From positions 1 to 5,829 of the forward strand of contig JAFQWT010000181.1 of NCBI GenBank assembly GCA_017407375.1: a stretch of DNA of 5,829 bases. Reading direction: 5' to 3'. The first letter of the stretch is position 1; each line of letters begins with the position of its first letter. Positions 1 through 5,310 of this stretch are shown here, piece by piece. The notes beneath the pieces were generated by a model. That model saw nothing but the letters and a program-made list of their open reading frames with translations. It had not been told where the DNA came from and did not search any database. A program made the translations under genes and the position numbers. This DNA comes from Clostridia bacterium (lineage in GTDB: Bacteria; Bacillota; Clostridia; Oscillospirales; CAG-272).

Positions 1-2
1 AG

Positions 3-257
3 GCGGAAAAGATCGTGTTCCCCCCGTATACGCTCTCTCCCCGCCGCTTAAAGCGCGGGCGCCACACACTGGAGCTTACGCTCCACCTCACACGGGTCAA
101 TAGCTTTTCCGCCCTTCACGCCTTTGGCAGGATCGCCTATAAGGGGCCGATGCAATGGTACACCACGGGGGAAAAGTGGGCGTATGAATACCAGCTGTTC
201 GGCAACGGGCTTTTGAAATCCCCGATCATCGAGGTCCTTTACGACGTAAACCAATAA
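3..257 (+). CDS. C-terminal end of a large protein, probably a glycoside hydrolase-like/sugar-binding domain (5' truncated)
   Basis: This is an open frame entering from the left edge and stopping at TAA 255-257. It gives 84 visible residues, and the true start lies outside the window. The GTG at 15 lacks a ribosome binding site and is not a credible start. The visible part alternates short hydrophobic strands with turns: a basic turn (SPRRLKRGRH), then TLELTLHLTRVNSF, then a Trp/Tyr-rich stretch (GPMQWYTTGEKWAYEY), and finally LLKSPIIEV close to the stop. The pattern 'G-x-H-x-L-x-L-x-L-x-x-T/N-x-x-N-x-x-x-x-L-H' resembles the last strands of the jelly-roll domains attached to GH2-like glycoside hydrolases. 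That assignment is inference from pattern only; no catalytic residues are visible. The next gene starts 13 nt downstream without a terminator between, so the two are probably co-transcribed. Confidence 0.6.
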   Translation, partial: AEKIVFPPYTLSPRRLKRGRHTLELTLHLTRVNSFSALHAFGRIAYKGPMQWYTTGEKWAYEYQLFGNGLLKSPIIEVLYDVNQ

Positions 258-270
258 AAGGAGAAAACGA

Positions 271-1215
271 ATGAGCTTTTTAAAGTGGCTGGAATCGGTC
301 CGCACCCCCTTTTTTGACGTCTTCTTCTCCCTCGTCACCCGCCTTGGCGAGGAGACCGTCTTTATTCTTGTAGGGCTCATATTTTTCTGGTGTGTCAACA
401 AACGCCATGGCTATTATCTGCTTTCCGTCGGCTTTCTCGGCACCGTCATCAACCAATTCCTGAAGCTATCCTTCCGCATTCCTCGCCCCGAGAAGCTTTC
501 CCCCGGGTTTACGATCGTGGAAAGCGCCAGGAAAGCCGCCACGGGCTATTCCTTTCCCAGCGGGCACACGCAAACGGCGGTGGGCGTTTTTGGCGGCATC
601 GCGCGCATTGCCAAGCGCTGGCGCGTCATCGTCCCCTGCGCTGTCCTTTCGCTCCTCGTTCTTTTTTCCCGTATGTACCTCGGCGTTCATACGCCGCTTG
701 ACGTTTTTGTGTCGCTGGGGGTGGCACTCCTCCTTGTTTTTGGCCTCTACCCCCTGCTCCAAAAGGCAACAAGCAGCCAAAAGGGTATGCGCATTTTCCT
801 AGCCTCGCTTTTGGGGATCGGCGTGCTTTATCTTTTGTTTGTCCTCCTCTTTCCGTTTCCCGAGGACATCGACGTTCTCAATTACGAGAGCGGTGTGAAG
901 AACGCCTATAAGATCCTCGGCTGTGTTCTCGGGCTGTTTTTGGCCTACGAGGTGGATGAGCGCTGGCTCCATTTTCGGACGGAGGGCGTGCTTTGGGTGC
1001 AGATCTTGAAGCTCCTTATCGGCCTTATCCCTCTCTTGGCCATCAAGGAAGGCCTGCGGGCGCCGCTTGACCTTCTGTTCTGCGACCACGTGATCGCGGA
1101 TGGGATACGCTACTTCCTCCTGACGGGCTTCGCGGGCGCCGTATGGCCCATGACCTTCCCCTGGTTTTGCCGCCTGCCACAAAAGCTGGCAGAAAGAAAA
1201 AAGAGGGCGAAATAA
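271..1215 (+). CDS. PAP2-family membrane phosphatase
   Basis: This is an integral membrane phosphatase of the PAP2 / type 2 phosphatidic acid phosphatase superfamily, 314 aa. All three signature motifs are present: K65-x6-R72-P73, P96-S97-G98-H99, and S133-R134-x5-H140-x3-D144. In this family H140 is the phosphorylated nucleophile, H99 the general acid, and D144 its partner. Hydrophobic segments lie at roughly 28-42, 47-64, 118-136, 145-163, 173-195, 213-226, 239-257 and 280-297, and the C-terminus is strongly basic. The active-site motifs sit in the first half. The second half, about 150 residues with several more membrane segments, goes beyond the minimal PAP2 core. The substrate cannot be read from sequence; lipid phosphates such as undecaprenyl pyrophosphate or phosphatidylglycerol phosphate are typical. 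The start is supported by AAGGAG at 259-264 with good spacing. It follows the upstream gene by 13 nt and ends in an intrinsic terminator. Confidence 0.93.
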   Translation: MSFLKWLESVRTPFFDVFFSLVTRLGEETVFILVGLIFFWCVNKRHGYYLLSVGFLGTVINQFLKLSFRIPRPEKLSPGFTIVESARKAATGYSFPSGHTQTAVGVFGGIARIAKRWRVIVPCAVLSLLVLFSRMYLGVHTPLDVFVSLGVALLLVFGLYPLLQKATSSQKGMRIFLASLLGIGVLYLLFVLLFPFPEDIDVLNYESGVKNAYKILGCVLGLFLAYEVDERWLHFRTEGVLWVQILKLLIGLIPLLAIKEGLRAPLDLLFCDHVIADGIRYFLLTGFAGAVWPMTFPWFCRLPQKLAERKKRAK

Positions 1216-1226
1216 CCCCAAAAAGG

Positions 1227-1265
1227 AAGGGGCCTTGCCGAAATGTGACGGCAGGCCCCTTTTTT
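1227..1265 (+). terminator. Intrinsic terminator after the PAP2 gene
   Basis: A GC-rich hairpin begins 11 nt after the PAP2 stop. The 5' arm AAGGGGCCTTGCCG (1227-1240) pairs with the 3' arm CGGCAGGCCCCTT (1249-1261), with one bulged T in the 5' arm and an 8-nt loop. A run of six T (1260-1265) follows. It is oriented to stop plus-strand transcription and separates the PAP2 unit from the aspartate kinase promoter. Confidence 0.92.
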
Positions 1266-1342
1266 GCGGCTGACAAGCGGTAAAGAAGAGAAGGGAAAAG
1301 CGGGGATTTTGTCTTAATATCCAAGAAAAAACGGCCTTCCTC

Positions 1343-1371
1343 TTGACATCCCCCGCAAAAAAACATATAAT
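1343..1371 (+). promoter_or_regulatory. Consensus sigma-70/sigma-A promoter for aspartate kinase
   Basis: TTGACA at 1343-1348 and TATAAT at 1366-1371 are separated by exactly 17 bp, so both hexamers match the housekeeping consensus perfectly. Transcription should begin near 1378. That leaves a leader of only about 35 nt before the GTG start, too short for a lysine riboswitch or a T-box. Confidence 0.93.
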
Positions 1372-1398
1372 ACTAATAATGTTGAATTTTGAATTTTG

Positions 1399-1404
1399 AA
1401 GGAG
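1399..1404 (+). promoter_or_regulatory. Ribosome binding site that fixes the aspartate kinase start at GTG 1413
   Basis: AAGGAG lies 8 nt before GTG 1413. The frame is also open back to a TTG at 1389, but that codon has no binding site and would place the Shine-Dalgarno inside the coding region. The GTG start puts the family's N-terminal Lys-Phe-Gly-Gly motif at residue 7, as expected. Confidence 0.88.
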
Positions 1405-1412
1405 ACCTTAAC

Positions 1413-2729
1413 GTGGGACTGAAGGTTTTGAAATTTGGCGGTAGCTCCCTGGCCGATGCCGCGCATTTCCGCATCGTGGCCGACATTGTGAGAGCAGAGA
1501 AGGAGCGCCGCTTTGTCGTTCCCTCGGCGCCGGGCAAGCGCTTTAAGGAGGATGAGAAGGTCACCGACCTTCTGTATGCCTGCCAGGCCCTGGCCGCAGA
1601 AGGGAAGGATATTGACGATATCTTTGGGCGCATCTGCCGCCGCTATAACGACATCATTGAGGAGCTGGGGCTTGATCTCTCGCTAGAGGACGAGTTTTCC
1701 GTCATCCGTGAAAAGATCCTTGGCGGAGCAGGGAAGGACTACGCGGCCAGCCGCGGTGAATACCTGAATGGCCTTATTCTCTCGGCCTATCTCGGCTTTG
1801 ACTTTATCGATGCTCAAAAGGTCGTTTTCTTTAAGGAGGACGGCACGCTGGATTCCGAGCGTACCTACGTTGTCCTCGGCGCCGCCTTGGAAAATCACCC
1901 CCACGCGGTGGTCCCCGGCTTTTACGGCGCCATGCCGGACGGCAGCATCCGCACCTTCTCGCGCGGCGGCTCGGACATTACAGGCGCCATCGTGGCCCGT
2001 GCCGCGGGTGCCGATATTTACGAGAACTGGACCGACGTTTCGGGCTTTATGATGGCTGACCCCCGCATCATCGAAAACCCGAAGTCCATTGACGTGATCA
2101 CCTACAAGGAGCTGCGTGAGCTTTCCTACATGGGTGCCACCGTCCTTCACGAGGATGCCATTTTCCCCGTGCGTGCCGCGGGTATTCCCATCAATATCAA
2201 AAACACGAACGACCCCTCGGCCAAGGGCACGCTGATCGTTCCGACCGCCAATGACAGCGAGACCGATTCGATCATCACGGGCATTGCCGGCAAGGTCGGC
2301 TTTTCCATCATCTCCATTGAAAAGGATATGATGAATGCCGAGCTGGGCTTTGGCCGCCGTGTGCTGGAGGTACTGGAGGTCAACAAGATCAGCTTTGAGC
2401 ATCTGCCGTCCAGCATTGATACGATGTGCGTCATCGTTAAGACCGATGAGCTGGAGGGCAAGCGCGAAAAGATCCTGGATGCGATCTTCCGCCTTACAGA
2501 TCCCGATGCCGTGGTGATCCATGACGGGATCGCGCTTTTGGCGGTGGTCGGCCGTGGCATGGTCCACTCCATGGGTACGGCGGCACGCGTCTTTACCTCG
2601 CTGGCCAAGGCCTCGGTCAACATCCGCATGATCGACCAGGGCTCGAGTGAGCTGAATATCATCGTAGGTGTGGAGGAATCCGATTACGTTCCCGCCCTGC
2701 GTGCCATTTACAACGAATTCGTTCAGTAA
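1413..2729 (+). CDS. Aspartate kinase (aspartokinase) with two C-terminal ACT domains
   Basis: This enzyme phosphorylates L-aspartate with ATP, the first step towards lysine, meso-diaminopimelate, threonine and methionine. The protein is 438 aa from the GTG start. The amino-acid kinase domain comes first: KFGGSS at 7-12, SAPGKR at about 38-43, SRGEYLNG at 113-120, FSRGGSDITGA at 182-192 and WTDVSGFMMADPRI at 206-219. Two ACT domains follow, at about 287-344 and 368-435, and these usually carry feedback inhibition by lysine or threonine. The single-chain layout and the VVPSAPGKR segment fit the monofunctional clostridial type; there is no fused homoserine dehydrogenase. It is transcribed alone, from a consensus promoter to a strong terminator, so it is not in a lysine operon here. 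Which end product inhibits it cannot be told from sequence, so no isozyme symbol is given. Confidence 0.97.
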   Translation: MGLKVLKFGGSSLADAAHFRIVADIVRAEKERRFVVPSAPGKRFKEDEKVTDLLYACQALAAEGKDIDDIFGRICRRYNDIIEELGLDLSLEDEFSVIREKILGGAGKDYAASRGEYLNGLILSAYLGFDFIDAQKVVFFKEDGTLDSERTYVVLGAALENHPHAVVPGFYGAMPDGSIRTFSRGGSDITGAIVARAAGADIYENWTDVSGFMMADPRIIENPKSIDVITYKELRELSYMGATVLHEDAIFPVRAAGIPINIKNTNDPSAKGTLIVPTANDSETDSIITGIAGKVGFSIISIEKDMMNAELGFGRRVLEVLEVNKISFEHLPSSIDTMCVIVKTDELEGKREKILDAIFRLTDPDAVVIHDGIALLAVVGRGMVHSMGTAARVFTSLAKASVNIRMIDQGSSELNIIVGVEESDYVPALRAIYNEFVQ

Positions 2730-2732
2730 ATA

Positions 2733-2768
2733 AAAAAAGAAAACTCCCCGTGGGGAGTTTTCTTTTTT
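2733..2768. terminator. Symmetric bidirectional terminator between aspartate kinase and the flavodoxin-like gene
   Basis: A perfect inverted repeat with 17-bp arms: 2733-2749 (A6-G-A4-CTCCCC) and 2752-2768 (GGGGAG-T4-C-T6), around a 2-nt centre. Read from either strand it gives a short GC hairpin followed by a T-rich tail. It can therefore end both convergent genes, whose stop codons lie at 2729 and 2775. Confidence 0.93.
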
Positions 2769-2774
2769 GTGGCC

Positions 2775-3203
2775 TCAGGCCTGCTTAAAGCTCTGGACGA
2801 CCGCCTCAAACCACTGGAACACGGTCTCCTTTTCCTCGGCCGTATAGCCCTTAATGAACTTAAAGGGCAGACCGCCGTTCACGGTAAGGATATTTTCGCA
2901 GAAGTTGGCGCCCGCACCCTTCAGCCAGTCCACAACGGGCTGTGCCTTCTCAAGATCGCCGTCCACCACAAGGGCAACGTTCTGCGCCAGGTTCTTGTTG
3001 AGACTCTCGCAGAAGCGACGGAAGGTATCGTTATACTTGGAAGCGGCCGAAAGGAAAATAACGACAAGACGCTCGTTATCGCAGGGATACGCAGGGTCGA
3101 TCTTATCGGCGGCATAGTTCGAATATTCATCGGCAAGCGCCTTGGCAAGACTCAGCATCTTACCCTTACCGGTATTGGTCAGAACGCGCAACTTCATTTT
3201 CAT
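2775..3203 (-). CDS. Small flavodoxin-like protein of unknown function
   Basis: The protein is 142 aa from an ATG at 3203, supported by AAGGAGG at 3212-3218 with 7-8 nt spacing. The frame extends to an earlier ATG at 3227, but that codon has no binding site. The fold suggested is flavodoxin-like alpha/beta: a first strand MKLRVLTN, a glycine turn TNTGKGKML (9-17) where flavodoxins hold the FMN phosphate, a helix LAKALADEYSNY, then the strand RLVVIFLSAASKYND (45-59) and the strand NVALVVDGD (75-83), ending in an amphipathic helix near 122-140. The glycine loop differs from the usual T/S-x-T-G-N/K-T pattern: the last Thr is replaced by Gly (TNTGKGK). FMN binding is therefore uncertain. A role in electron transfer is possible but unproven, and an uncharacterised flavodoxin-like family is the safer call. 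It has its own promoter and shares its terminator with aspartate kinase. Confidence 0.8.
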   Translation of the reverse strand: MKMKLRVLTNTGKGKMLSLAKALADEYSNYAADKIDPAYPCDNERLVVIFLSAASKYNDTFRRFCESLNKNLAQNVALVVDGDLEKAQPVVDWLKGAGANFCENILTVNGGLPFKFIKGYTAEEKETVFQWFEAVVQSFKQA

Positions 3204-3210
3204 GGGACAA

Positions 3211-3218
3211 TCCTCCTT
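3211..3218 (-). promoter_or_regulatory. Ribosome binding site that fixes the flavodoxin-like gene start at 3203
   Basis: On the minus strand AAGGAGGA occupies 3218-3211, 7 nt before the ATG at 3203. The in-frame ATG at 3227 lies upstream of this site and is therefore not the likely start. Confidence 0.88.
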
Positions 3219-3235
3219 GACGGGCATACGCCCAA

Positions 3236-3262
3236 TATGTTATACAAGAATATTATAACATA
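3236..3262. repeat. Inverted repeat overlapping the flavodoxin-like gene promoter (candidate operator)
   Basis: TATGTTATA at 3236-3244 and TATAACATA at 3254-3262 form perfect 9-bp arms around a 9-nt spacer. The right arm overlaps the -10 element of the minus-strand promoter and the left arm covers the expected start of transcription, which is a typical place for a repressor site. No cognate regulator is visible in the window; the operator role is inference. Confidence 0.5.
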
Positions 3263-3280
3263 ATTTCCCGTATATGAAAA
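3252..3280 (-). promoter_or_regulatory. Extended -10 promoter for the flavodoxin-like gene
   Basis: Reading the minus strand, TATAAT (3257-3252) is preceded by TGT (3260-3258), which makes an extended -10. TTTTCA (3280-3275) stands 17 bp upstream as a weak -35. Transcription should start near 3245, giving a leader of roughly 40 nt before the ATG at 3203. Confidence 0.75.
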
Positions 3281-3312
3281 GGGGTTTTTACATATTTTTC
3301 TTGTTTTTACCT

Positions 3313-3328
3313 GATTTTTATAAAAATC
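3313..3328. repeat. Perfect 16-bp A/T-rich palindrome
   Basis: GATTTTTATAAAAATC is self-complementary end to end. It lies between the two divergent promoters, 4 nt from the start of the larger nested repeat. Its function is not known; a dimeric regulator site or a DNA-bending site would fit. Confidence 0.6.
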
Positions 3329-3331
3329 GCT

Positions 3332-3389
3332 CCCCTAAATTAAACAAAATTTTAATTTTGTTTAATTTTATGTGTGGTCTTTTTAGGGG
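3332..3389. repeat. Nested inverted repeat in the divergent intergenic region
   Basis: The inner part is a perfect 15-bp repeat, AAATTAAACAAAATT (3337-3351) and AATTTTGTTTAATTT (3354-3368), with a 2-nt centre. Outer arms CCCCTAAA (3332-3339) and TTTAGGGG (3382-3389) form a second pairing that shares the AAA of the inner left arm, so the two pairings partly compete. The right outer arm ends 7 bp before the -35 of the plus-strand promoter. The stem is nearly all A/T, which argues against an intrinsic terminator. A regulatory role is inferred from position only. Confidence 0.6.
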
Positions 3390-3396
3390 TAAGGGC

Positions 3397-3425
3397 TTGC
3401 ATTTTACGGAGAAATCTGCTATCCT
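3397..3425 (+). promoter_or_regulatory. Promoter for the CpsB-like PHP gene
   Basis: TTGCAT at 3397-3402 and TATCCT at 3420-3425 are separated by 17 bp. TGC directly before the -10 makes it an extended -10. Transcription should start near 3432, about 26 nt before the ATG. Confidence 0.72.
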
Positions 3426-3457
3426 AAATATGCTAAGACTGAGAAAAAAGGACGACC

Positions 3458-4177
3458 ATGAAAGCCGACGCTCACATTCATCTGCTCCCCGGTATGGACA
3501 GCGGCCCCGTGTACGACGGTGTGGCCGCGGAAATGCTTCTCCGCCTTTACGAGGCGCGGGTACGCATTTTTGTTGCCACGCCTCATTTCTTCTCCGACCG
3601 TGAGTCGGTGGCGGAGTTTCTCTGCCGCCGCCGTTTGGCGTTGGCACGTCTCCGTGCGGCCTCTGGTAAGCACTACCGCAACGTCCACCTTCTCCCCTCT
3701 GCCGAGGTCATGCTGATGAGCGGTATTTCTACCTTGGAGGGCCTCCCCTCGCTGGCGATTCCGGGAACCAACCTTCTGCCCGTGGTCTTCCCTATCGGTG
3801 ATGCCCTCCCCGCGCCGCTGATGCGCGAGGTGGCGCATCTTATTCACCACCGCGGTCTTTGCCCCCTATTTTGTCACGTGGAGCGTTATCTTCCCTTCTT
3901 CGGTGATGATTTTGACGGCTTTCTTGCCATGAATCACGCCGCCTTTCTCATCTCACCGCACGCGCTGACCTCCGCCTCCTTTGCCGCCTCGGTGGCTAAG
4001 GCGGTCCGGCACGGCGCCAGGGTATTTCTCGGCTCCAATGGGCACGATCTTTCCCTGCGTCCTCCCAGCGTGGAGGTGGAGGGCGACTACGTGGGAGCGG
4101 CGGCCTACGCCTACCGCACCGTCCGCCGTGCCACGGATGACTTTTTCACTTCCCTTGTCCGCCGAGGGATCAGATGA
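3458..4177 (+). CDS. PHP-domain protein related to CpsB/YwqE-type tyrosine-protein phosphatases, with altered metal ligands
   Basis: The protein is 239 aa, close to the roughly 250 aa usual for the CpsB/CapC/YwqE family. That family consists of metal-dependent PHP enzymes that dephosphorylate bacterial tyrosine kinases controlling capsule and exopolysaccharide. The PHP motifs appear in order: DAHIHLLPGMDSGP (4-17; ligands H6 and H8), ATPHFF (40-45; H43), PSAEVML (80-86; E83), CHVERY (139-144; H140), and GSNGHDLSLRP (192-202; H196). Two expected acidic ligands are changed. The Glu of the usual 'LIEFP' is V110 in LPVVFP, and the Asp of the usual 'ASDAH' is N194. The 'HPER' proline is also V141. 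The start has AAGGA at 3448-3452, 5 nt before the ATG. No kinase, Wzz-like or glycosyltransferase gene is nearby, so the substrate is unknown. It could be a phosphatase with a reduced metal site or a non-catalytic relative. The 3' end overlaps spoIIID by 8 bp, tail to tail. Confidence 0.82.
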   Translation: MKADAHIHLLPGMDSGPVYDGVAAEMLLRLYEARVRIFVATPHFFSDRESVAEFLCRRRLALARLRAASGKHYRNVHLLPSAEVMLMSGISTLEGLPSLAIPGTNLLPVVFPIGDALPAPLMREVAHLIHHRGLCPLFCHVERYLPFFGDDFDGFLAMNHAAFLISPHALTSASFAASVAKAVRHGARVFLGSNGHDLSLRPPSVEVEGDYVGAAAYAYRTVRRATDDFFTSLVRRGIR

Positions 4178-4430
4178 CCTTTTTTCTCCCGAGGTACTTC
4201 ATTCTGGTGGCCTCGCCACCACGCAGATGCCGCTCGGATTTGTTGACCTCCAGCACTTTTTTTGCCATACGGTATAAGGCGGGATTCACGGTCTTCAGTT
4301 GACCCGTGATATCCTTATGTACCGTGCTTTTACTGACGTTGAAATGGCGTGCGGCGCTTCGGACGGTGGCGTTATTCTCCACAAGATATTCCGCAAGCAG
4401 CTCACAGCGCGCTCTCTCATTTCGATACAT
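4170..4430 (-). CDS. spoIIID: Sporulation transcriptional regulator SpoIIID
   Basis: SpoIIID is a small DNA-binding protein that, during endospore formation, activates and represses mother-cell genes after sigma-E. The 86-aa product matches the family throughout: N-terminal helices (ERARCELLAEYLVENN), the helix-turn-helix at about 22-42 with SAARHFNVSKSTVHKDIT, and the hallmark basic C-terminal segment RHLRGGEATRMKY (67-79), which contacts DNA together with the HTH. The tail after it is shorter than in Bacillus subtilis. The ATG at 4430 has AAAGGAGG at 4448-4441, about 10 nt upstream. The gene stands alone: divergent from the RNA methyltransferase gene (64 bp between the starts) and convergent with the PHP gene, overlapping it by 8 bp. 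No terminator is visible at its 3' end. Its presence suggests the organism sporulates or descends from sporulating ancestors. Confidence 0.96.
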   Translation of the reverse strand: MYRNERARCELLAEYLVENNATVRSAARHFNVSKSTVHKDITGQLKTVNPALYRMAKKVLEVNKSERHLRGGEATRMKYLGRKKVI

Positions 4431-4494
4431 CGTACCGTTCCCTCCTTTATCGGAAAGCTCCGTTACTACATCTTATGAAAGGGCGGCTCCCGCC

Positions 4495-5277
4495 ATGCAA
4501 AAGGAACACGAAAAATTTGAAGAAAGCACACTTTTTGAGGGCCTGACCTCGATCCGTGCGCTTATTGAGGCAAGGCAAGAAAAAAATCCTTGGAACGATC
4601 GGCGCATTTTACGCCTTCTCTACGCCAAGGAAAGTGAAAAGAAGCTCGCCAAGGAGCTGGGGTGGCTCCGCCACCGTGCCGAGGAGGAGGGCTTCCCTAT
4701 CGTGGCACTCCCCACCGAGGAGATCTCCGCCATGACCACGGGCAACACCCACGGCGGTCTTGTGGCTGAGTGCAGTGGCCGTACGCTCTCCCCGCTGGCC
4801 ACCGTGATCGCTTCCCTGCCGAGGGATGGCTTTTATGCGATGCTGGAGGGGATCGAGGACCCCTATAACCTCGGCTACGCCCTCCGCTCGCTTTATGCCC
4901 TTGGTATTAACGGCGCTATCCTTGGGGAGCGCAATTGGTTTTCGGCGGCGGGCGTTTTGGCGCGCGCCTCGGCCGGTGCCTCCGAGCTTATGCCGATCTA
5001 CACCGCGGAGGAATGTGAGGCCGCCGACCTCTTTAAGGCGCACGGCTACCGCGTGGTTTCGGCGGACACACGCACCGACGCCACCCTACCCGACTCCGAC
5101 CTTTCTCTCCCCCTCTTTCTCATTGTTGGCGGGGAAAAACGCGGTATCTCACGGAAGCTTCTTGAAAAATGCGACCTTGCCGTCCGTATTCCTTACGGCA
5201 GAGACTTCCGCGCTTCCCTTTCGGCGGCCTCGGCCGCCACGATCCTCGGCTACGAGATCCGCCGCCAAAACCGATAA
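4495..5277 (+). CDS. TrmH/SpoU-family RNA 2'-O-methyltransferase
   Basis: This is a SPOUT-class, S-adenosylmethionine-dependent RNA ribose methyltransferase of 260 aa. The N-terminal part (about 1-95) resembles the substrate-binding domain of RlmB/TrmH-like enzymes and ends in NTHGGLVAE (84-92), the counterpart of the usual 'HQG' segment. The knotted catalytic domain follows. Motif 1 is EDPYNLGYALRS (121-132) with N125 and R131, motif 2 is VGGEKRGIS (211-219) with E214, and motif 3 is IPYGRDFRASLSAASAA (232-248). Motif 3 has Ser where most family members have the Asn of SLNVS. The frame runs open upstream to 4306 inside spoIIID, but ATG 4495 is the first credible start; its ribosome binding site (AAAGGG at 4478-4483, 11 nt away) is weak. 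Whether it methylates rRNA or tRNA cannot be told. It is divergent from spoIIID and ends within a symmetric terminator. Confidence 0.9.
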   Translation: MQKEHEKFEESTLFEGLTSIRALIEARQEKNPWNDRRILRLLYAKESEKKLAKELGWLRHRAEEEGFPIVALPTEEISAMTTGNTHGGLVAECSGRTLSPLATVIASLPRDGFYAMLEGIEDPYNLGYALRSLYALGINGAILGERNWFSAAGVLARASAGASELMPIYTAEECEAADLFKAHGYRVVSADTRTDATLPDSDLSLPLFLIVGGEKRGISRKLLEKCDLAVRIPYGRDFRASLSAASAATILGYEIRRQNR

Positions 5278-5306
5278 GAAAAAGCCCCTTTCGGGGCTTT
5301 TTCTTA
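5275..5306. terminator. Symmetric bidirectional terminator between the RNA methyltransferase and the zinc-ribbon gene
   Basis: Perfect 14-bp arms, TAAGAAAAAGCCCC (5275-5288) and GGGGCTTTTTCTTA (5293-5306), flank a TTTC loop. The TAA stop of the methyltransferase forms the first bases of the 5' arm. Both strands show a GC stem followed by T5, so it can serve both convergent genes. Confidence 0.93.
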
Positions 5307-5310
5307 TTTC

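Noticed and set aside
1389..1412. TTG at 1389 as the start of aspartate kinase
   Set aside because: It has no ribosome binding site, and the AAGGAG at 1399-1404 would fall inside the coding region; GTG 1413 has ideal spacing and a family-typical N-terminus.
1683..2567. 294-aa open frame on the minus strand inside aspartate kinase
   Set aside because: It lies wholly opposite a confidently identified gene; its composition (His-, Gly-, Val-, Asp-rich) is that of a codon shadow, and there is no ribosome binding site.
3337..3368. The 15-bp A/T inverted repeat as an intrinsic terminator
   Set aside because: The stem has a single G-C pair, is too weak, and lies between two divergent genes where no transcript needs ending.
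3274..3603. 109-aa plus-strand frame starting in the intergenic region
   Set aside because: It runs through the palindromes and then out of frame into the PHP gene, and it lacks a ribosome binding site. It does not resemble a known protein.
4206..4220. Hairpin GGTGGC-CTC-GCCACC as a terminator for the PHP gene
   Set aside because: It has no T tract and encodes the conserved RGGEA segment of SpoIIID, so the symmetry is explained by coding constraint.
4306..4494. Upstream extension of the methyltransferase frame into the spoIIID region
   Set aside because: It runs antisense to spoIIID, has no ribosome binding site, and the translated extension does not resemble any methyltransferase N-terminus.
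4449..4500. Sigma-E-like promoter for spoIIID (CATAAGAT on the minus strand at 4477-4470)
   Set aside because: The -10 resembles the sigma-E consensus only in part and no convincing -35 lies 14-15 bp upstream. A sigma-E promoter is expected biologically but cannot be supported here.
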